Shown one piece after another: positions 31,800 through 41,814 of a DNA stretch of 64,000 nt; within the stretch, counting starts at the first letter, position 1, and the number at the start of each line of letters is the position of its first letter. Source of the stretch: Trichobilharzia szidati. Lineage: Eukaryota; Platyhelminthes; Trematoda; Strigeidida; Schistosomatidae. The stretch is taken from the NCBI GenBank assembly GCA_944472155.2, contig OX235273.1, positions 9,831,204-9,895,203 of the forward strand, written 5' to 3'. Both the position numbers and the translations under genes were made by a program. The notes below the pieces were generated by a model that saw only the letters and a program-made list of their open reading frames with translations, did not search any database and was not told the DNA's origin.

Positions 31800-32298
31800 T
31801 GGTTTTACGAGTTTGACCACGGATTGATACCAGTTAGAGTACTGGAAAGCTGTTTCATCCTTCCTAGTTTGGGAATCATCGGCAGTACGCACCCACCACC
31901 AAGGTTCCAACCCAGGACCTCCAAGTGACAAGGCAAGCTCGTATAACATTCAGCCACCACTGGGACCCAATTCACTAGCCTGTCCATGAATTCTAACTTC
32001 TACCAATTCGTGATATAGCGTGACCCCAACCAGTGTTGTCGGTGGGACATCCATCCTCATACACTTGACTTGATGGACCTCACTGGTCACAAGTTCTCAC
32101 TAGAACTCCAGGAGACTCCATCCTGTAGCCAGTAATCAATAGCGAGCATCAGATTAATTTTCAGTAGTTGGTTTGTAAGGATTAGATTTGTTTTTATGAG
32201 TTGATCATGAATTGATATCAGTTAGAGAACGATAGAAAACCATCACTGGAGTACTGGAGAGCTGTTTCATCCCAATAGTTTGGGAATCATCGGCAGAT
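31800..32298 (-). mobile_element. SINE-Thr tandem: full unit plus second 3' part
   Basis: 31800-32175 is a minus-strand unit (CATCCTTCCTAGTTTGGGAA, CGGCAGTACGCACCC, tRNA-like part, head GTAGCCAGTAATCAATAGCG). It runs directly via TTGGTTTGTAAGGATTAG into the 3' part of a second minus-strand unit (32180-32298). So the tail of one unit joins the head of the next. Confidence 0.75.
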
Positions 32299-32440
32299 CC
32301 TGGGTGAGTACTGCCGATAATTCCCAAACTAGGGCGGAGGAAACAGCTGTCAAGTACTCCCTGGCTGGTTTCCAATAGTTCTCTAACTGATATCAATCCG
32401 TGGTCAAACTCGTAAAAACAAAACTAGTCCTTACAAACTA
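32299..32440 (+). mobile_element. SINE-Thr 3' part, inverted to its neighbour
   Basis: GAGTACTGCCGATAATTCCC, GAGGAAACAGCTGTCAAGTA and CTAACTGATATCAATCCGTG on the plus strand form the inverse of 32180-32298, giving a foldback of about 120 bases per arm. Confidence 0.8.
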
Positions 32441-32694
32441 ACTATAGAAAATACATGGGTTTGTTTTTCTCTTTGTTGTACCTTTTAAAAACGAAACAGA
32501 CTAGGTGTGTAACAAGGCATTCACTATATTCGAATAATTTTCATGGGGAATTCGATGGCATATTCAGTTTATTATTGTACCATTTCAATATTAGATGGAA
32601 GTGTTGAGATATTTTATATTTAACTTATATAGACTTTCATGGAATTCTTTGTATGAGTCAACAATGATCCAGTTATTTAGTAGCCTGCTAGTTT
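32441..32694. other. No gene seen
   Basis: AT-rich, no feature. Confidence 0.4.
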
Positions 32695-32815
32695 TCCAGC
32701 CGGTTCCAAGACCGGGTATAGGGGTGTAGGTTTGGGAGTAGGGCTAGCAACTTTACACCAATAAAACCTATCAAACTGCTAGAGAAACTTCGATGGACAG
32801 AAAATATATTAAAAA
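32695..32815 (+). mobile_element. SINE-Gly body fragment
   Basis: GGTTTGGGAGTAGGGCTAGC, CAAACTGCTAGAGAAACTTC correspond to the SINE-Gly body. No head or tail. Confidence 0.5.
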
Positions 32816-32959
32816 AGTACAAAAACTTTAAATAACAATAATCTTATTCTTCGCTGGAATCGGAGTGGCGAAATGACACAACGGGTTGGCTGGTGAAAAA
32901 CTTCAGGAAGTCAGTCAGCTATCCAGTCAGCCAATGTGTCTTCTCTTGATGAAAGCAAG

Positions 32960-34143
32960 AATAAAAATGGGGACCGAAGAGTAATTTGGAAACTACTTCA
33001 ACATTACGGTGTGAAGTGCCCAAGTCTTTATCAACCTCATTCAACAGCTGGCTATATGACAGTAGCACGTGTCAGATGATCCACAACGGAAAACTCAGCA
33101 AGGCGTTCGAGGTGAACACAGGAGTAAGACATGGCTGCCCACTACTATCTCTGACGATTTTCTCAATTACGGTGGACTAGATTATGAGGAAGACTGTGCG
33201 TTGGGAGAGAGAAGACAGGAATACGGTGGACCACCGACAAGAAGACTCTAGAAGATCTGGATTTCCCATGTGGATGATTTATGTTTAGTGTCACAGAAAC
33301 ACGAAAACATGCAGGCGAAAAGCAACAAACTGGCTGAAGAAGAAACCGCTGAAGACAGGACTTCATGTAAAAATAGACATGGTAGAGGTGATGAAGATAA
33401 CCAACAAACCACAATAACAGCAACAACCAGCACCAATCACCATCAACGGGAGAAATTTAACAGAGGTTACCTCCTTCACATATCTAGGAAGCATCATTTC
33501 AACCACAGGCAGATGGAACGGATGAAGATGTCAAAATAAGTCAGCCAGAATCGGAAAGGCAAGGTATGCCTTCATCAATCTGAAACTAATTTGGAAATAT
33601 CCTACACTCAGCATAAGGAACAAGATTCGGATTCACAACACCAATTTCAAGTTGGTCCTTCTTTACGGGTCAGAAACTTGACGTGCATCTAACGAAAAGG
33701 ATTTTCAACAAGTAACTGCAGACTTTCATCAACAGCTGCCCTCTTCGCTGGCTCCATACTGAAGATCGAATGGCAGATCAGAAAGAATAAGTAACAAGAA
33801 ACTGTGGGAACAAACCAACAGGCGAGAACCGATCGCTCAAAAAATATATAGGAGAAAATGGAGATGGATCGGGCAGACGCCACTGAGGAGACCGTCAAGT
33901 GACATCACGTGCAACGTACGCCATCATTTGAACGGAATCCCATCACGAAGCACGCGACGAGTGGGTCGTCAGTGCAAGGGTGACATGGGGGAGATCGTGT
34001 GAGCTGGAGATGAGAGATTATGATCAATCGTGGACCTAGCCAACTGAAGAGGACAGCAGAAAATAGAACGAAGAGGAGATGTGTTGTTGAAGCCCTCCTG
34101 ATGTTCCACTCAAAACCCAAGGGAATAATAATAACAATAATAA
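32960..34143 (+). pseudogene. RTE-like LINE, longest copy (RT core to tail)
   Basis: The frame at 32986 gives the RT blocks STSFNSWLYDSSTCQMIHNG, EVNTGVRHGCPLLSLTIF and VDW. The catalytic block is changed (DFPCG/HVDDLCLVSQKHENM, usual FADDLCL). Then come KSNKLAEE, the tail blocks KWRWIGQTPLRRPS, and the end GAAGCCCTCCTGATGTTCCA with (AAT)n at 34120-34143. It has multiple frameshifts. The N-terminal endonuclease is missing. Confidence 0.85.
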
Positions 34144-34149
34144 TGCATT

Positions 34150-34338
34150 ATGGAAATCAATGTAAATGAATTGAAACTGAAGTGGAGAGGGCTTGCAAAA
34201 TGGCTGAACGATACCATTAGCATATTGCGTAAAAAGGTGAAGAAAACAAAAATGCTCGCTATACCAAGAGATTCAGAAAAAATTGTCATATACTTAATGG
34301 TGTATACAAGTCAATTAAGAAGATTAGAATTTATCTAA
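34150..34338 (+). CDS. Small open frame of unknown origin
   Basis: ATG at 34150, 62 codons, lysine-rich (MEINVNELKLKWRGLAKWL, then LRKKVKKTKM). It directly follows the A-rich end of the LINE and is followed by AT-rich sequence. It looks more codon-like than nearby frames but matches nothing I know; it may be part of an unrecognised mobile element or a chance frame. Confidence 0.2.
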   Translation: MEINVNELKLKWRGLAKWLNDTISILRKKVKKTKMLAIPRDSEKIVIYLMVYTSQLRRLEFI

Positions 34339-34395
34339 ATATTGTGGTATGCTCTGGTAGGAATATTTTTTTTAATGCAATCTTTCATTTTAATA

Positions 34396-34690
34396 TATTA
34401 AACAACTCTGGCAACAGACCAACCGGGAACCCATTGCCTGCCTGACATATATACCGAAGCAAATAGAGATGGAGATCAGACACACACACACACACTGAGG
34501 ATATCGTTGAGCGATATCGCATATCAGACCAGTCCTCGAGTGGAACCCGAGTGGGAAACAACGACATCTTGGGAATGTATCCAAAGGGGGAAGTAGAATC
34601 CTATGGGGAATCAAGTAGCCAGTTAAAGAGGATTGCAAAGAACAGGATGAAACGGAGATGTGCTGTACATCCAAATAGCCGACGAGTTCC
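34396..34690 (+). pseudogene. RTE-like LINE 3' fragment
   Basis: AAACAACTCTGGCAACAGAC, TCCTCGAGTGGAACCCGAGT, GGATGAAACGGAGATGTGC and an (AC)n run at 34476-34492 where other copies have the WRWIGHTLRRP region. Confidence 0.65.
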
Positions 34691-35282
34691 AAATAAAACG
34701 AAATACTTCGGCCTTGGACTCCACTGTTGGTCGCCACCCACTAAATAAACATAAGGCTTAGTCTGACTGTAGTTCAGAATTGCGTGTATGTTAGTTGAGG
34801 CAGGCGGTGAAGTCGCCTATTATTAGATAGTGAGAGGTATCGGGAAAAAGCCCTGCTTACCTGGACCTATGTTTGCTACATGTTGGCAATCACCAGTCAG
34901 CAAGGTGTATCTGCAGTCTCGAAAGACGTCCTGTCCTCTCCCACCACTAAACTTCTCGGGCTCGTGACTGACCTCCTGTAGGAACATAAAATGGGTAATC
35001 TGACTGGACAATAACTAGTAACTAGTGTAACGGGTGTAGCCCATTGTTCTAGGTTCAATTTGAATTGTATCAGTAAGGTTTTCACCGTGATGACGAACCA
35101 CCTAGGATGCTGACCACATTGGAATCCTGACGGATAGAATTCAGTCTGCGCATAACAATGGTTACTAATATCTATGCATGTCACAATCTATAACAGAGCC
35201 ACTCATATACAGATTACACACAAACGTTCGAAGGTAGAGGCTATTCAGTCTTTCCTGTATTTTGTTTTCAATAACTTGGGAT
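34691..35282. other. SINE-3 scraps in a spacer
   Basis: 34850-34930 (minus: CAGATACACCTTGCTGACTG, GTGATTGCCAACATGTAGCA) and 35085-35160 (plus: GATGACGAACCACCTAGGAT, GATAGAATTCAGTCTGCG) match the SINE-3 body at 40228-40440. No gene seen. Confidence 0.5.
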
Positions 35283-35400
35283 CCATCCATGAATCCGGAC
35301 TGGAGTATTTCGTCCTTTTTTGGGAGTCGTCAGCTAGTGAATATAGTACATGCATTCCCAGTGAGTTTGATCGTGTCCCCATTGACTAGGAATAGCAGTT
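35283..35400 (-). mobile_element. SM-alpha-like hammerhead fragment
   Basis: Minus strand: TTCACTAGCTGACGACTCCC, AAAAAAGGACGAAATACTCC, AGTCCGGATTCATGG. The CTGACGA and GAAA boxes are intact; the first stem II pair is C/C instead of G/C. Confidence 0.65.
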
Positions 35401-35404
35401 ACTT

Positions 35405-35505
35405 TCAAAAGAAGGGTCTTATATAGGATGAAATATGCATGTCCTGAATTCCGCTGTTATTCACCACTGCCAACGAAAGTAACACCATGTCACATCATCA
35501 GACGC
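35405..35505 (+). mobile_element. SM-alpha-like 3' fragment, inverted to its neighbour
   Basis: GTCTTATATAGGATGAAATA, TGCATGTCCTGAATTCCGCT, GTTATTCACCACTGCC match the 3' half of the SM-alpha element at 25250-25300. It faces away from 35283-35400. Confidence 0.6.
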
Positions 35506-35673
35506 CACAGAAACTTTGGTACTAGGAGCTGACATGTTAAGGATAACAAAGATCGGGAAATGCGAATTAACCTCAAAAACAAGTTTTTAGTTTAAATAGG
35601 CCTATACTATCACCTACTATCTATTGTATTTCAATAACAATTATTATACTGAAAAATTTTGATAGGATAATAA

Positions 35674-36327
35674 ACTGCGTCGATAGTTCAATGGTCAAGT
35701 ACTCGCCAACTACGAGGCTCACGTGGTCGCTAGTTCGATTCCCGGCCGACGCGCTACTTAACATCACATTAAAGTATTGGTCTGTAGGGATACCAATGAG
35801 ATGCTCACTGGCGACTGACCCTATTCAGGTAGGTAGTTACCTGGGGTTCTAATGGGAAGTCATGATCAGTAGGGTACAGCATGTCGTGTGTAGGGACAAA
35901 TACTCGCCGAAGACATTAGCTAGCGATTGTGCTTGTCGTGAATTGGCAAAAGTTAGAATTCATGCACTGGGCATTGGATCTGATCCCAGTGGCTTCATGG
36001 TCTACGAGCTCGCTAGCCTTGTAACCAGAAGGTCCTGGGTTCGAACCCCACGGTGTGGGTGAGTACCGATGAAGAGTCCCAAACTAGGACGAAACGGCTG
36101 TCCAGCACTCCCAGGTGTTCCAATGGTTCTCTAACCGATGTCAGCTCATGATGAAATCCTGTAACTAAACATCACATTGTTGGTAGTAAAATCGGTAAGT
36201 AAAGAGGAAAGTTAAGGTGTATGTGAGGTAGGCAATCCGACTGTAGAAAAATGCACAACACCACTGCTACTGAAACTTTGGAGCTCTAGCGTAAAACCCT
36301 ATGCTCCACTTGGTCCACAAAGGAATA
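35674..36327 (+). mobile_element. SINE-Gly split by a SINE-Thr
   Basis: 35674-35756 is the tRNA-Gly-like head (TGCGTCGATAGTTCAATGG, TAGTTCGATTCCCGGCCGAC). The body and tail resume at 36179 (TGGTAGTAAAATCGGTAAG, CACCACTGCTACTGAAACTT, CTATGCTCCACTTGGTCC) and end about 36327. Confidence 0.85.
35771..36164 (+). mobile_element. SINE-Thr inserted in SINE-Gly, 14-bp duplication
   Basis: Flanked by CTTAACATCACATT (35757-35770) and CTAAACATCACATT (36165-36178). It has a complete unit: GTATTGGTCTGTAGGGAT start, tRNA-like CAGTGGCTTCATGGTCTACG with CCTTGTAACCAGAAGG and GGGTTCGAACCCCAC, hammerhead GATGAAGAGTCCCAAACTAG, GACGAAACGGCTGTC, end TCATGATGAAATCCTG. It gives the family's boundaries. Confidence 0.9.
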
Positions 36328-36578
36328 AAATCATGAGTAATAAAAGTAAGTTTTACACTAAAAAAAACAACAAACAGAAACGTAACATTTTCACTTTTTT
36401 CACTAAGGAACCATAGAACAACAAAGGAGAGCGCGCGAGAGAGAGAGGTTGGGTGCGAAGTTTTCTTTTACTGCAAACTATACACAATATATATATGTAA
36501 TTTTACAACACATAATCGTTATGTTAGTATTTCCAACAACAACAACAAAAGAAAAAACTACACATGAATTGATGATAC
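36328..36578. other. No gene seen; (GA)n run
   Basis: A (GA)n run is at 36428-36447. Confidence 0.4.
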
Positions 36579-36641
36579 TTTCATCAAAAACTGCCCTTGA
36601 TGCTGTCAGATTGGCTAAGTCATGTTTAGCAGACAGTCTGT
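36579..36641 (-). CDS. Candidate 63-bp host exon (weak)
   Basis: On the minus strand AAAATTTAG precedes 36641 and GTATCA follows 36579. The 63 bases are 2 + 20 codons + 1, so the exon is symmetric and would fit between the exons at 53317-53412 and 24638-24953 without a shift. The peptide is RLSAKHDLANLTASRAVFDE. Against it: the sequence upstream of the acceptor is GA/GC-rich and not a pyrimidine tract, and the donor is weak. Confidence 0.25.
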
Positions 36642-37039
36642 CTAAATTTTGCGCGCGCGCGCGCGCTCTCTCACTCTCTCCTTCTTTCTCTCTGTCTCTG
36701 CGTGATGACGTAATCATAGAATACGTGCTGTCGATAGTCTAACATACAAGCAAGACATTACATGTTTTCAGTTTGGTGTGTTGAGATAGTTTATAACAGA
36801 TTAGTTACACTATTCAAAGTGTAATAATAGTAATAATAATAATAACCGCTTGCTTTAAAGTAGTAGTAGTAGTAGTAAGCGCACTGGTTAAGCACTTAAA
36901 AAACTAAGGCAAAATCATAAGATCGGGAAAAAAATATATCTATAAATGCTTGGCTGTTGAAAATGTCAAATAAAAATACATAACACATATTGACTACATT
37001 TCACATAAGCATTCAATTATTAATAATAATAAGAAGCCT
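36642..37039. repeat. (GC)n, (CT)n and (TAG)n low-complexity block
   Basis: Alternating GC (36650-36667) runs into CTCTCTCACTCTC; TAA/TAG repeats lie at 36825-36880; GAAAGA repeats at 37030-37070. No gene seen. Confidence 0.7.
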
Positions 37040-38020
37040 GGAAGAAAGATAGAAAGAAAGCAAGGAAGAAAGATGGAAACATCCTTCAATTTGGCGTGTG
37101 AAATATTTATTCCCTAGCAATATCATGAAAGGCGAAAAGGCACATGCAAAGAGGAATCCCAAGACAGAATTGCCTTCCTGGATGTCCTACTTACAAGAAA
37201 ACCAGAGGGTAGCATAAAAAGAAATTTGCATAGAAAAAGCACTTGGACAGGACAATATACACACTTTCACAGCTTCGTTCCTATCAATTACAAAAGAAAT
37301 TTAGTGAAGACCCTCAGCCATAGAGTTAGAGCTATATGCTCAGAAGAAGTAATTGAAGATGAATTAGGCATTGTATATGATACTTTGATCGAAAATGGTT
37401 ATCCTGACAAATTGATCAAGAAACACATGACAAAGAAAGCGGAAAAGGACTACTTACTATCTGTAAATAAGAAGCCACTTTATATACGACTGCAAATCAA
37501 GGGCGATATACCAAGTGAAACAATTACGATGAAATTAAGAAAATCAGTTCAAAGAACTTTTAATGCTGGCGGACTACACGTATTATTCTCTGCAAGACCA
37601 ATGGTGCTACTTCGACTGAAAGATGAAGTACTTAGACTAGCTGGCCACTTCAAATTGTATCTACCAATTCAACTGCGTTCGCCATGGAGCGAGTTATATT
37701 GGCCGTTGCTCTAGGAACTTGATTTTTCGTGCTCGCTCGGGAACATATCCCACTATGGCTAAGTAAAGGTGTAGTTAAAAATATTAACAGCTCGATATTA
37801 GACCATCTGGTGCAAACCGGCCACAAAGCCAGCGTAGAAGAATCCTTCTCTATAATATACCGGGTGCCTAACAAATTACCAAAATCGTCGAAGCACCACA
37901 TGCTCCAAACAGCAGAGGCTATTGCAATTCGCCTCAAACAACCAGTGCTCTGTGTTCAAAAGAAACAAGTCCAGCCCCTACTACTGCCCTGGACCTCAGT
38001 AGAAACTATAAACTCATGAA
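37040..38020 (+). pseudogene. Penelope-like element E, C-terminal half
   Basis: A nearly open frame shows RIAFLDVLLTRKPEGS (end of the RT), HRKSTWTGQYTHFHSFVPIN, YKRNLVKTLSHRVRAIC, LIENGYPDKLIKKH and KPLYIRLQIKGD. The GIY-YIG motif (SYIGRCSRNLIFRAR, about 37690-37738) ends in a one-base shift, after which REHIPLWLSKGV, SSILDHLVQTGHKASV, FSIIYRVPNKLP and EAIAIRLKQP continue to about 38018. It is the longest PLE C-terminal half here. Without the upstream RT core and with the shift it cannot be active. Confidence 0.85.
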
Positions 38021-38187
38021 TTTGTACTATTACCTCTCCTAATTCTTCTGACATTCAGTTTATTTTATGTTGATGCTGTTCATCTGTAATCGATCAATAT
38101 TATTGATTCGATGTTATTTAAACAACATTAATGTCGTTCATAAGACTAATTCATTCATTCATTATAATGTATATATAAATAATTGTA

Positions 38188-38228
38188 GAGTCTGATGATG
38201 AATTTATCGAAAAGAGTACTCTTTGTTC
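38188..38228 (+). ncRNA. PLE-E 3' hammerhead-like motif
   Basis: GAGT (stem I, pairs with GTTC 38225-38228 using two G.U), CTGATGA (38192-38198), GAAA (38209-38212) and a self-complementary AAGAGTACTCTT stem III, with U at the cleavage position 38224. Stem II is weak (GA/TC). Confidence 0.55.
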
Positions 38229-38321
38229 AGTGTCCATTCTTTTGAAAATTGGTTTGAAAAAATATTAGAATATTCATTCTAAATAGATTTAGTTATCATG
38301 GTTGACAAGGGACTGCGCAGT

Positions 38322-38545
38322 GATATAAGAATAGAAATTCTGCACTGCACTGGTAGAGTATAATTCCATTGAAGGTAAAATTTATTTTTGATAAAGTCTC
38401 ACAGTGTATTGTTTGTTATACGGTAATATTTTCTGACGACTATGTTTCGAGCACAATTTATGCACTGCTCATAATCCCAATATCAAGGCACTACTCACGC
38501 ACAACGTTCTTGCTTCATTTATATACATGAGTAAAAATTGTTGAC
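38322..38545 (-). repeat. Penelope-type terminal region between two PLE ends
   Basis: Reverse complement of the 2200-2420 type: CTATGTTTCGAGCACAATTT, GGTAATATTTTCTGACGAC, CATTGAAGGTAAAATTTATT. It separates PLE-E from the second PLE end. Confidence 0.75.
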
Positions 38546-38547
38546 TG

Positions 38548-38840
38548 AGCTAATGGAGCGAATTATATCGGCCGTTGCTCTAGGAACTTGATTTTTCGTG
38601 CTCGCTCGGGAACATCTACCAGTGGCGCTGAGTGAAGGTGTAGTAAAAACCATTAACAGTTCGATATTAGACCACCTGGCCCAAACCGGTCACAAAGCCA
38701 GCACTGAAGAATGCTTCTCTATCATCTACCGGGTACCAAGTAAATTTCCAAAAACATCCAGGTACCGCATACTACAAACAACAGAGGCTATCGCCATTCG
38801 CCTGAAACAACCGTTGCTTTGTGGGCAGAAGAGACTATAA
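38548..38840 (+). pseudogene. Second PLE-E C-terminal end
   Basis: Starts GGAGCGAATTATATCGG (NYIGRCSRNLIFRAR, then the same one-base shift as PLE-E), REHLPVALSEGV, SSILDHLAQTGHKAST, FSIIYRVPSKFP, EAIAIRLKQPLLC. It is very similar to 37680-38000. Confidence 0.85.
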
Positions 38841-38983
38841 ATTCATGAATTTGTATTATTATTTGTTGTGTTGATGCTATCGAACTGTAATTCGTTGATA
38901 TTATTATTGATTCGATGTCATTTAAGCGACATTCATGTTGATAATAACACTAATTCATTCACTATAATGTATATATAACTGTA

Positions 38984-39028
38984 GAACCTGATGATGATGA
39001 AGTTATCGAACAAGAATATTCTTTGTTC
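38984..39028 (+). ncRNA. PLE-E copy 2 hammerhead-like motif
   Basis: GAAC (38984-38987) pairs perfectly with GTTC (39025-39028). CTGATGA (38988-38994) is intact; GAAC replaces GAAA at 39008, and stem III (AAGAATATTCTT) remains self-complementary. Confidence 0.5.
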
Positions 39029-39094
39029 AGTAATAATTCATTTGAAAAACATTTAATGGGCACTTTTAATCAGTTAAAACCTAATGCCTTACAG

Positions 39095-39345
39095 ATATGC
39101 CGAAAAAAATTAAAAATGGATAGGACACACACTGCGGAGACCTATGCATCGCATACAGGACCAGTCCTCGTGTGAAGCTCGTGCGGGAAAACAACGAACT
39201 GGACGTCCCAGGGAGTGACAAGGGGATATAGTGTGAGGAGCCAGTCAAAGAGAACTGTAGGAAACAGGAGAGAATTGAAACGGGCTGTTAAATGTCTATA
39301 TTTCACCCACAACCCAAAAGAATAATAGTGATAATAATAAGATGC
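39095..39345 (+). pseudogene. RTE-like LINE 3' fragment
   Basis: AAATGGATAGGACACACACT, CCTCGTGTGAAGCTCGTGC, ATTGAAACGGGCTGTT, then (AAT)-type end. Confidence 0.65.
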
Positions 39346-39452
39346 TGAATACAACAAAGTCTCAGGAACTAATATTCTACAAATCGAAATACTTACTGCC
39401 TTTTATATATTTTTAATCAAGTTGATGTCGTTATAAAACATGTTACTAGGCT

Positions 39453-39704
39453 ATTCGGTTTTTATTCCTTTACGTTCCCAGTGGAACATAGGGTGGCTAC
39501 AAGCTAGAGGCATGAAGTTTCGGTGGCAGTGATGTTTGCTTTTACGGGATGAAGTTGCTAGCCTCATGCCCAACGTTCCAACCTCTTCACCAGTCTTATA
39601 ACTGGCTTAGCGAGGAGAGGTAAAGGAGTGTCTTTTCGGCCGGGGATCGAACCCTGGACCACCTGCTTGGTTGGTGAGCACTCTACCGCTGTGCCACCGA
39701 CGCA
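39453..39704 (-). mobile_element. SINE-Gly, near full length
   Basis: Minus strand head GCGTCGGTGGCACAGCGGTA, AGAGTGCTCACCAACC, GGGTTCGATCCCCGGCC; body and tail end GGAACGTAAAGGAATAAAAA. Confidence 0.85.
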
Positions 39705-39934
39705 AAAAGGCTATTCGCTGAAGATACTAAACTAATAATTATTCAGATGCTGTAGTGTAAGAATGGGTTGACAACATGCCCGTCTATAAATGCCGTCAGT
39801 TCTTTAGACATTCTATATTAAATAAAAAAGATAAAATCTAGCTACAACATCCATAGGAAGAATGAAAGAGACGATATTATCCCTGTTCACCCTCTTCGTC
39901 ACCACTTCATTCACTCATAAAACAATGTCAACTG

Positions 39935-40027
39935 TTGATATTATATGGCTGGAGGCAATAGGAAGGAAGCCTTCGACCTTGGTTTCGTGCTAGTTCGCAC
40001 TCGTCAGAAAAGAGTGTCTGCAACCTT
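39935..40027 (-). mobile_element. SINE-3 fragment carrying an intact hammerhead
   Basis: The minus-strand sequence CAAGGTTGCAGACACTC... to GGCTTCCTTCCTATTGCCTC matches the SINE-3 body in the arms (680-770). It is followed on the plus strand by an inverted 3' end (40028-40105, TTTAGTCTGCACCAAAGATA, GACTAGACACATTATAC). Confidence 0.75.
39970..40012 (-). ncRNA. Hammerhead ribozyme with intact core
   Basis: Read on the minus strand: stem I CTTTT (40012-40008) pairs with GAAGG (39974-39970) using two G.U; CTGACGA (40007-40001); stem II GTGC/GCAC around GAACTA; GAAA (39986-39983); stem III ACC..GGT with two to four loop bases; cleavage triplet GTC with cut after 39975. Every conserved core base is present. 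A minimal stem III like this usually works better as a dimer. Confidence 0.75.
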
Positions 40028-40133
40028 GAATTTAGTCTGCACCAAAGATAGGACTAGACACATTATACTAATTACTAAATGGTGTCCAGTCAAAAATATT
40101 GAATACAGTCCTACAGGGGTCAATCACGAGGCT

Positions 40134-40445
40134 GAATAGCTGGCTCAGTAGTGACGTCTCTTACTGCAGAAATCACTGATTGACACGGGTTCGAATCTCA
40201 GCAGGAGGGACATTAGTTCCTTCAAGGTTGTAGAAACACCTTGTTGACTGATGAGTGCCAACAACACGAACGAAACCTAGGTGCCTAAGGATTCCCTACC
40301 GATCGCCTCAAACCACCTAATAATCACATTTCAGAGCGCAAAGCTACCGTAAGGCAGCCAGCATGACAGCCCACATAGCAAATGTGACCAATAGAATTCA
40401 GTCTGCACCAAACAAAGGATTAGACAAATCACACTAGTAACTATT
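40134..40445 (+). mobile_element. SINE-3, near full length
   Basis: tRNA-like head (AATAGCTGGCTCAGTAGTGA, box B ACGGGTTCGAATCTCAGC), then TTGACTGATGAGTGCCAAC, AACACGAACGAAACCTAGG (hammerhead-like, cleavage triplet lost), then TAATAATCACATTTCAGAG, GAATTCAGTCTGCACC and an end near CACACTAGTAACTATTTAGT. Confidence 0.75.
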
Positions 40446-40759
40446 TAGTGTCTAATCAAAATACACCGTCAACTAACCATAAAATCATACAGAATGAAGA
40501 AAATACACCCTAGTGGAACACAAGTGGAATAAGAATCAGTCGTATGTTTTACCCATGTTTTTTTTATGACAGTAACAATCGATTTTCACATAAAAATAAA
40601 AAAGAAAGTACTTAAAAGTTTTATTGTTAGAGAAACAAAGCGTACCTGTTAATTTAATAAACCCTATTATGGGTATGACTCATGCATAAGGGAGACAGTA
40701 AATTGTGTTGCATGGAAAAACTCGGGCTTATCACTTTCTATATGAATAATCATTACGGA
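40446..40759. other. No gene seen
   Basis: AT-rich spacer without repeat-family match. Confidence 0.4.
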
Positions 40760-41800
40760 AAACTCAGTGAGGCGTTCGAAGTAAATACATGAGGAGGACG
40801 ATGATATTCTTAATTGTGAGGAAGACTTTAAGTTGGGAGTGAGAAAACAGTAATACACCTCACTGACTGATAGGAAGACTCTCTAGAAGATCTGGATTTC
40901 CCATGTGGATGACTTATGCTAAATGTCACACAAACTCGAAGATATGCAGTTGAAAAGCAACAAAATGGTTGAAGAAGCAGCCAGTAAAGACAGGACTCCA
41001 GATAAACATAGAGAAAGTGGAGAGGGAGGTGACGAAGATAACCAGCCAGACAACAGCAACAACAAAAAGCGCCAATCACTATCAGCGGGAGAAAATTGAA
41101 AGAGGTTACTTCTTTCACTTATCTGGGCAGTGTAGTTTCATCTACAGGCAGAACAGAAGGAGATTTCAAAGCCAGTCAGCATCGGAAAGGCAAGATATGC
41201 CTTCGTGAACCCAAACCTAGTTTTGAAATCTTCTGGTTCACTCACTCAGCCAACCAGCATAAAAAACAATATTCGGATTTTTAAACACAAATGTGAAGTC
41301 AGTCAGTCACTTCTTCTGTACGGGTCAGAAATGTGGTCAGCTTGTCACAGGAAGAATTTCCAACAGGATACAGACTAACATCAACAGCTGTCGCCTTCTC
41401 TGGCTCCATACTGAAGATCAAATGGCAAACCGGCCGGCTGGAAAGAATTAACAAGAAGAAACTCTGGCTGGGAAAAAAGCAACATGCGAGAGCCGATCGC
41501 CCAACAAATGTGTAGGAGAAAATGGAGATGAATTGTGCTGACGTCAAAGAGGCCATTGAATGACATCGTGCTCAATGCAGGCCATTGCTCAAGTGGAATC
41601 CCAATGGGAAGCACGCGACGAGTGGGTCGTCAGCGCGAGGGTGACATGGATGAGATCGTGTCGGGGAAGAGATGAGAGAGTTTCGTCAATCGTGGACCTG
41701 GGCAGATGAAGAGGACGTCAGAAAACGAAACAAAGTGGAGATGTGTTGTTGAAGCCATTCGTATGTTCCAATCGGAACACAAGGGAATAATATAATATAA
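40760..41800 (+). pseudogene. RTE-like LINE 3' half
   Basis: CACTGAGTGAGGCGTTCGAAG-type RT block (AACTCAGTGAGGCGTTCGAA), RKTLEDLDFPCG region (40880-40915), KLEDMQLKSNKMVEEAA, QVTSFTYLGSVVSSTGRTE-type block (41096), KRINKKKLWL (41450) and the end GAAGCCATTCGTATGTTCCA at 41750. It is broken by several shifts. Confidence 0.8.
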
Positions 41801-41814
41801 ACATTTCTTGGTAA

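Noticed and set aside
35674..35756. A genuine tRNA-Gly gene
   Set aside because: The head has box A and box B similarity but mismatched stems, and is joined to a SINE body; the other Gly-like and Thr-like heads are the same.
36449..36742. Plus-strand frame of 97 codons
   Set aside because: Half of it is a (GC)n/(CT)n microsatellite translated as Arg-Ala and Ser-Leu repeats; no motif.
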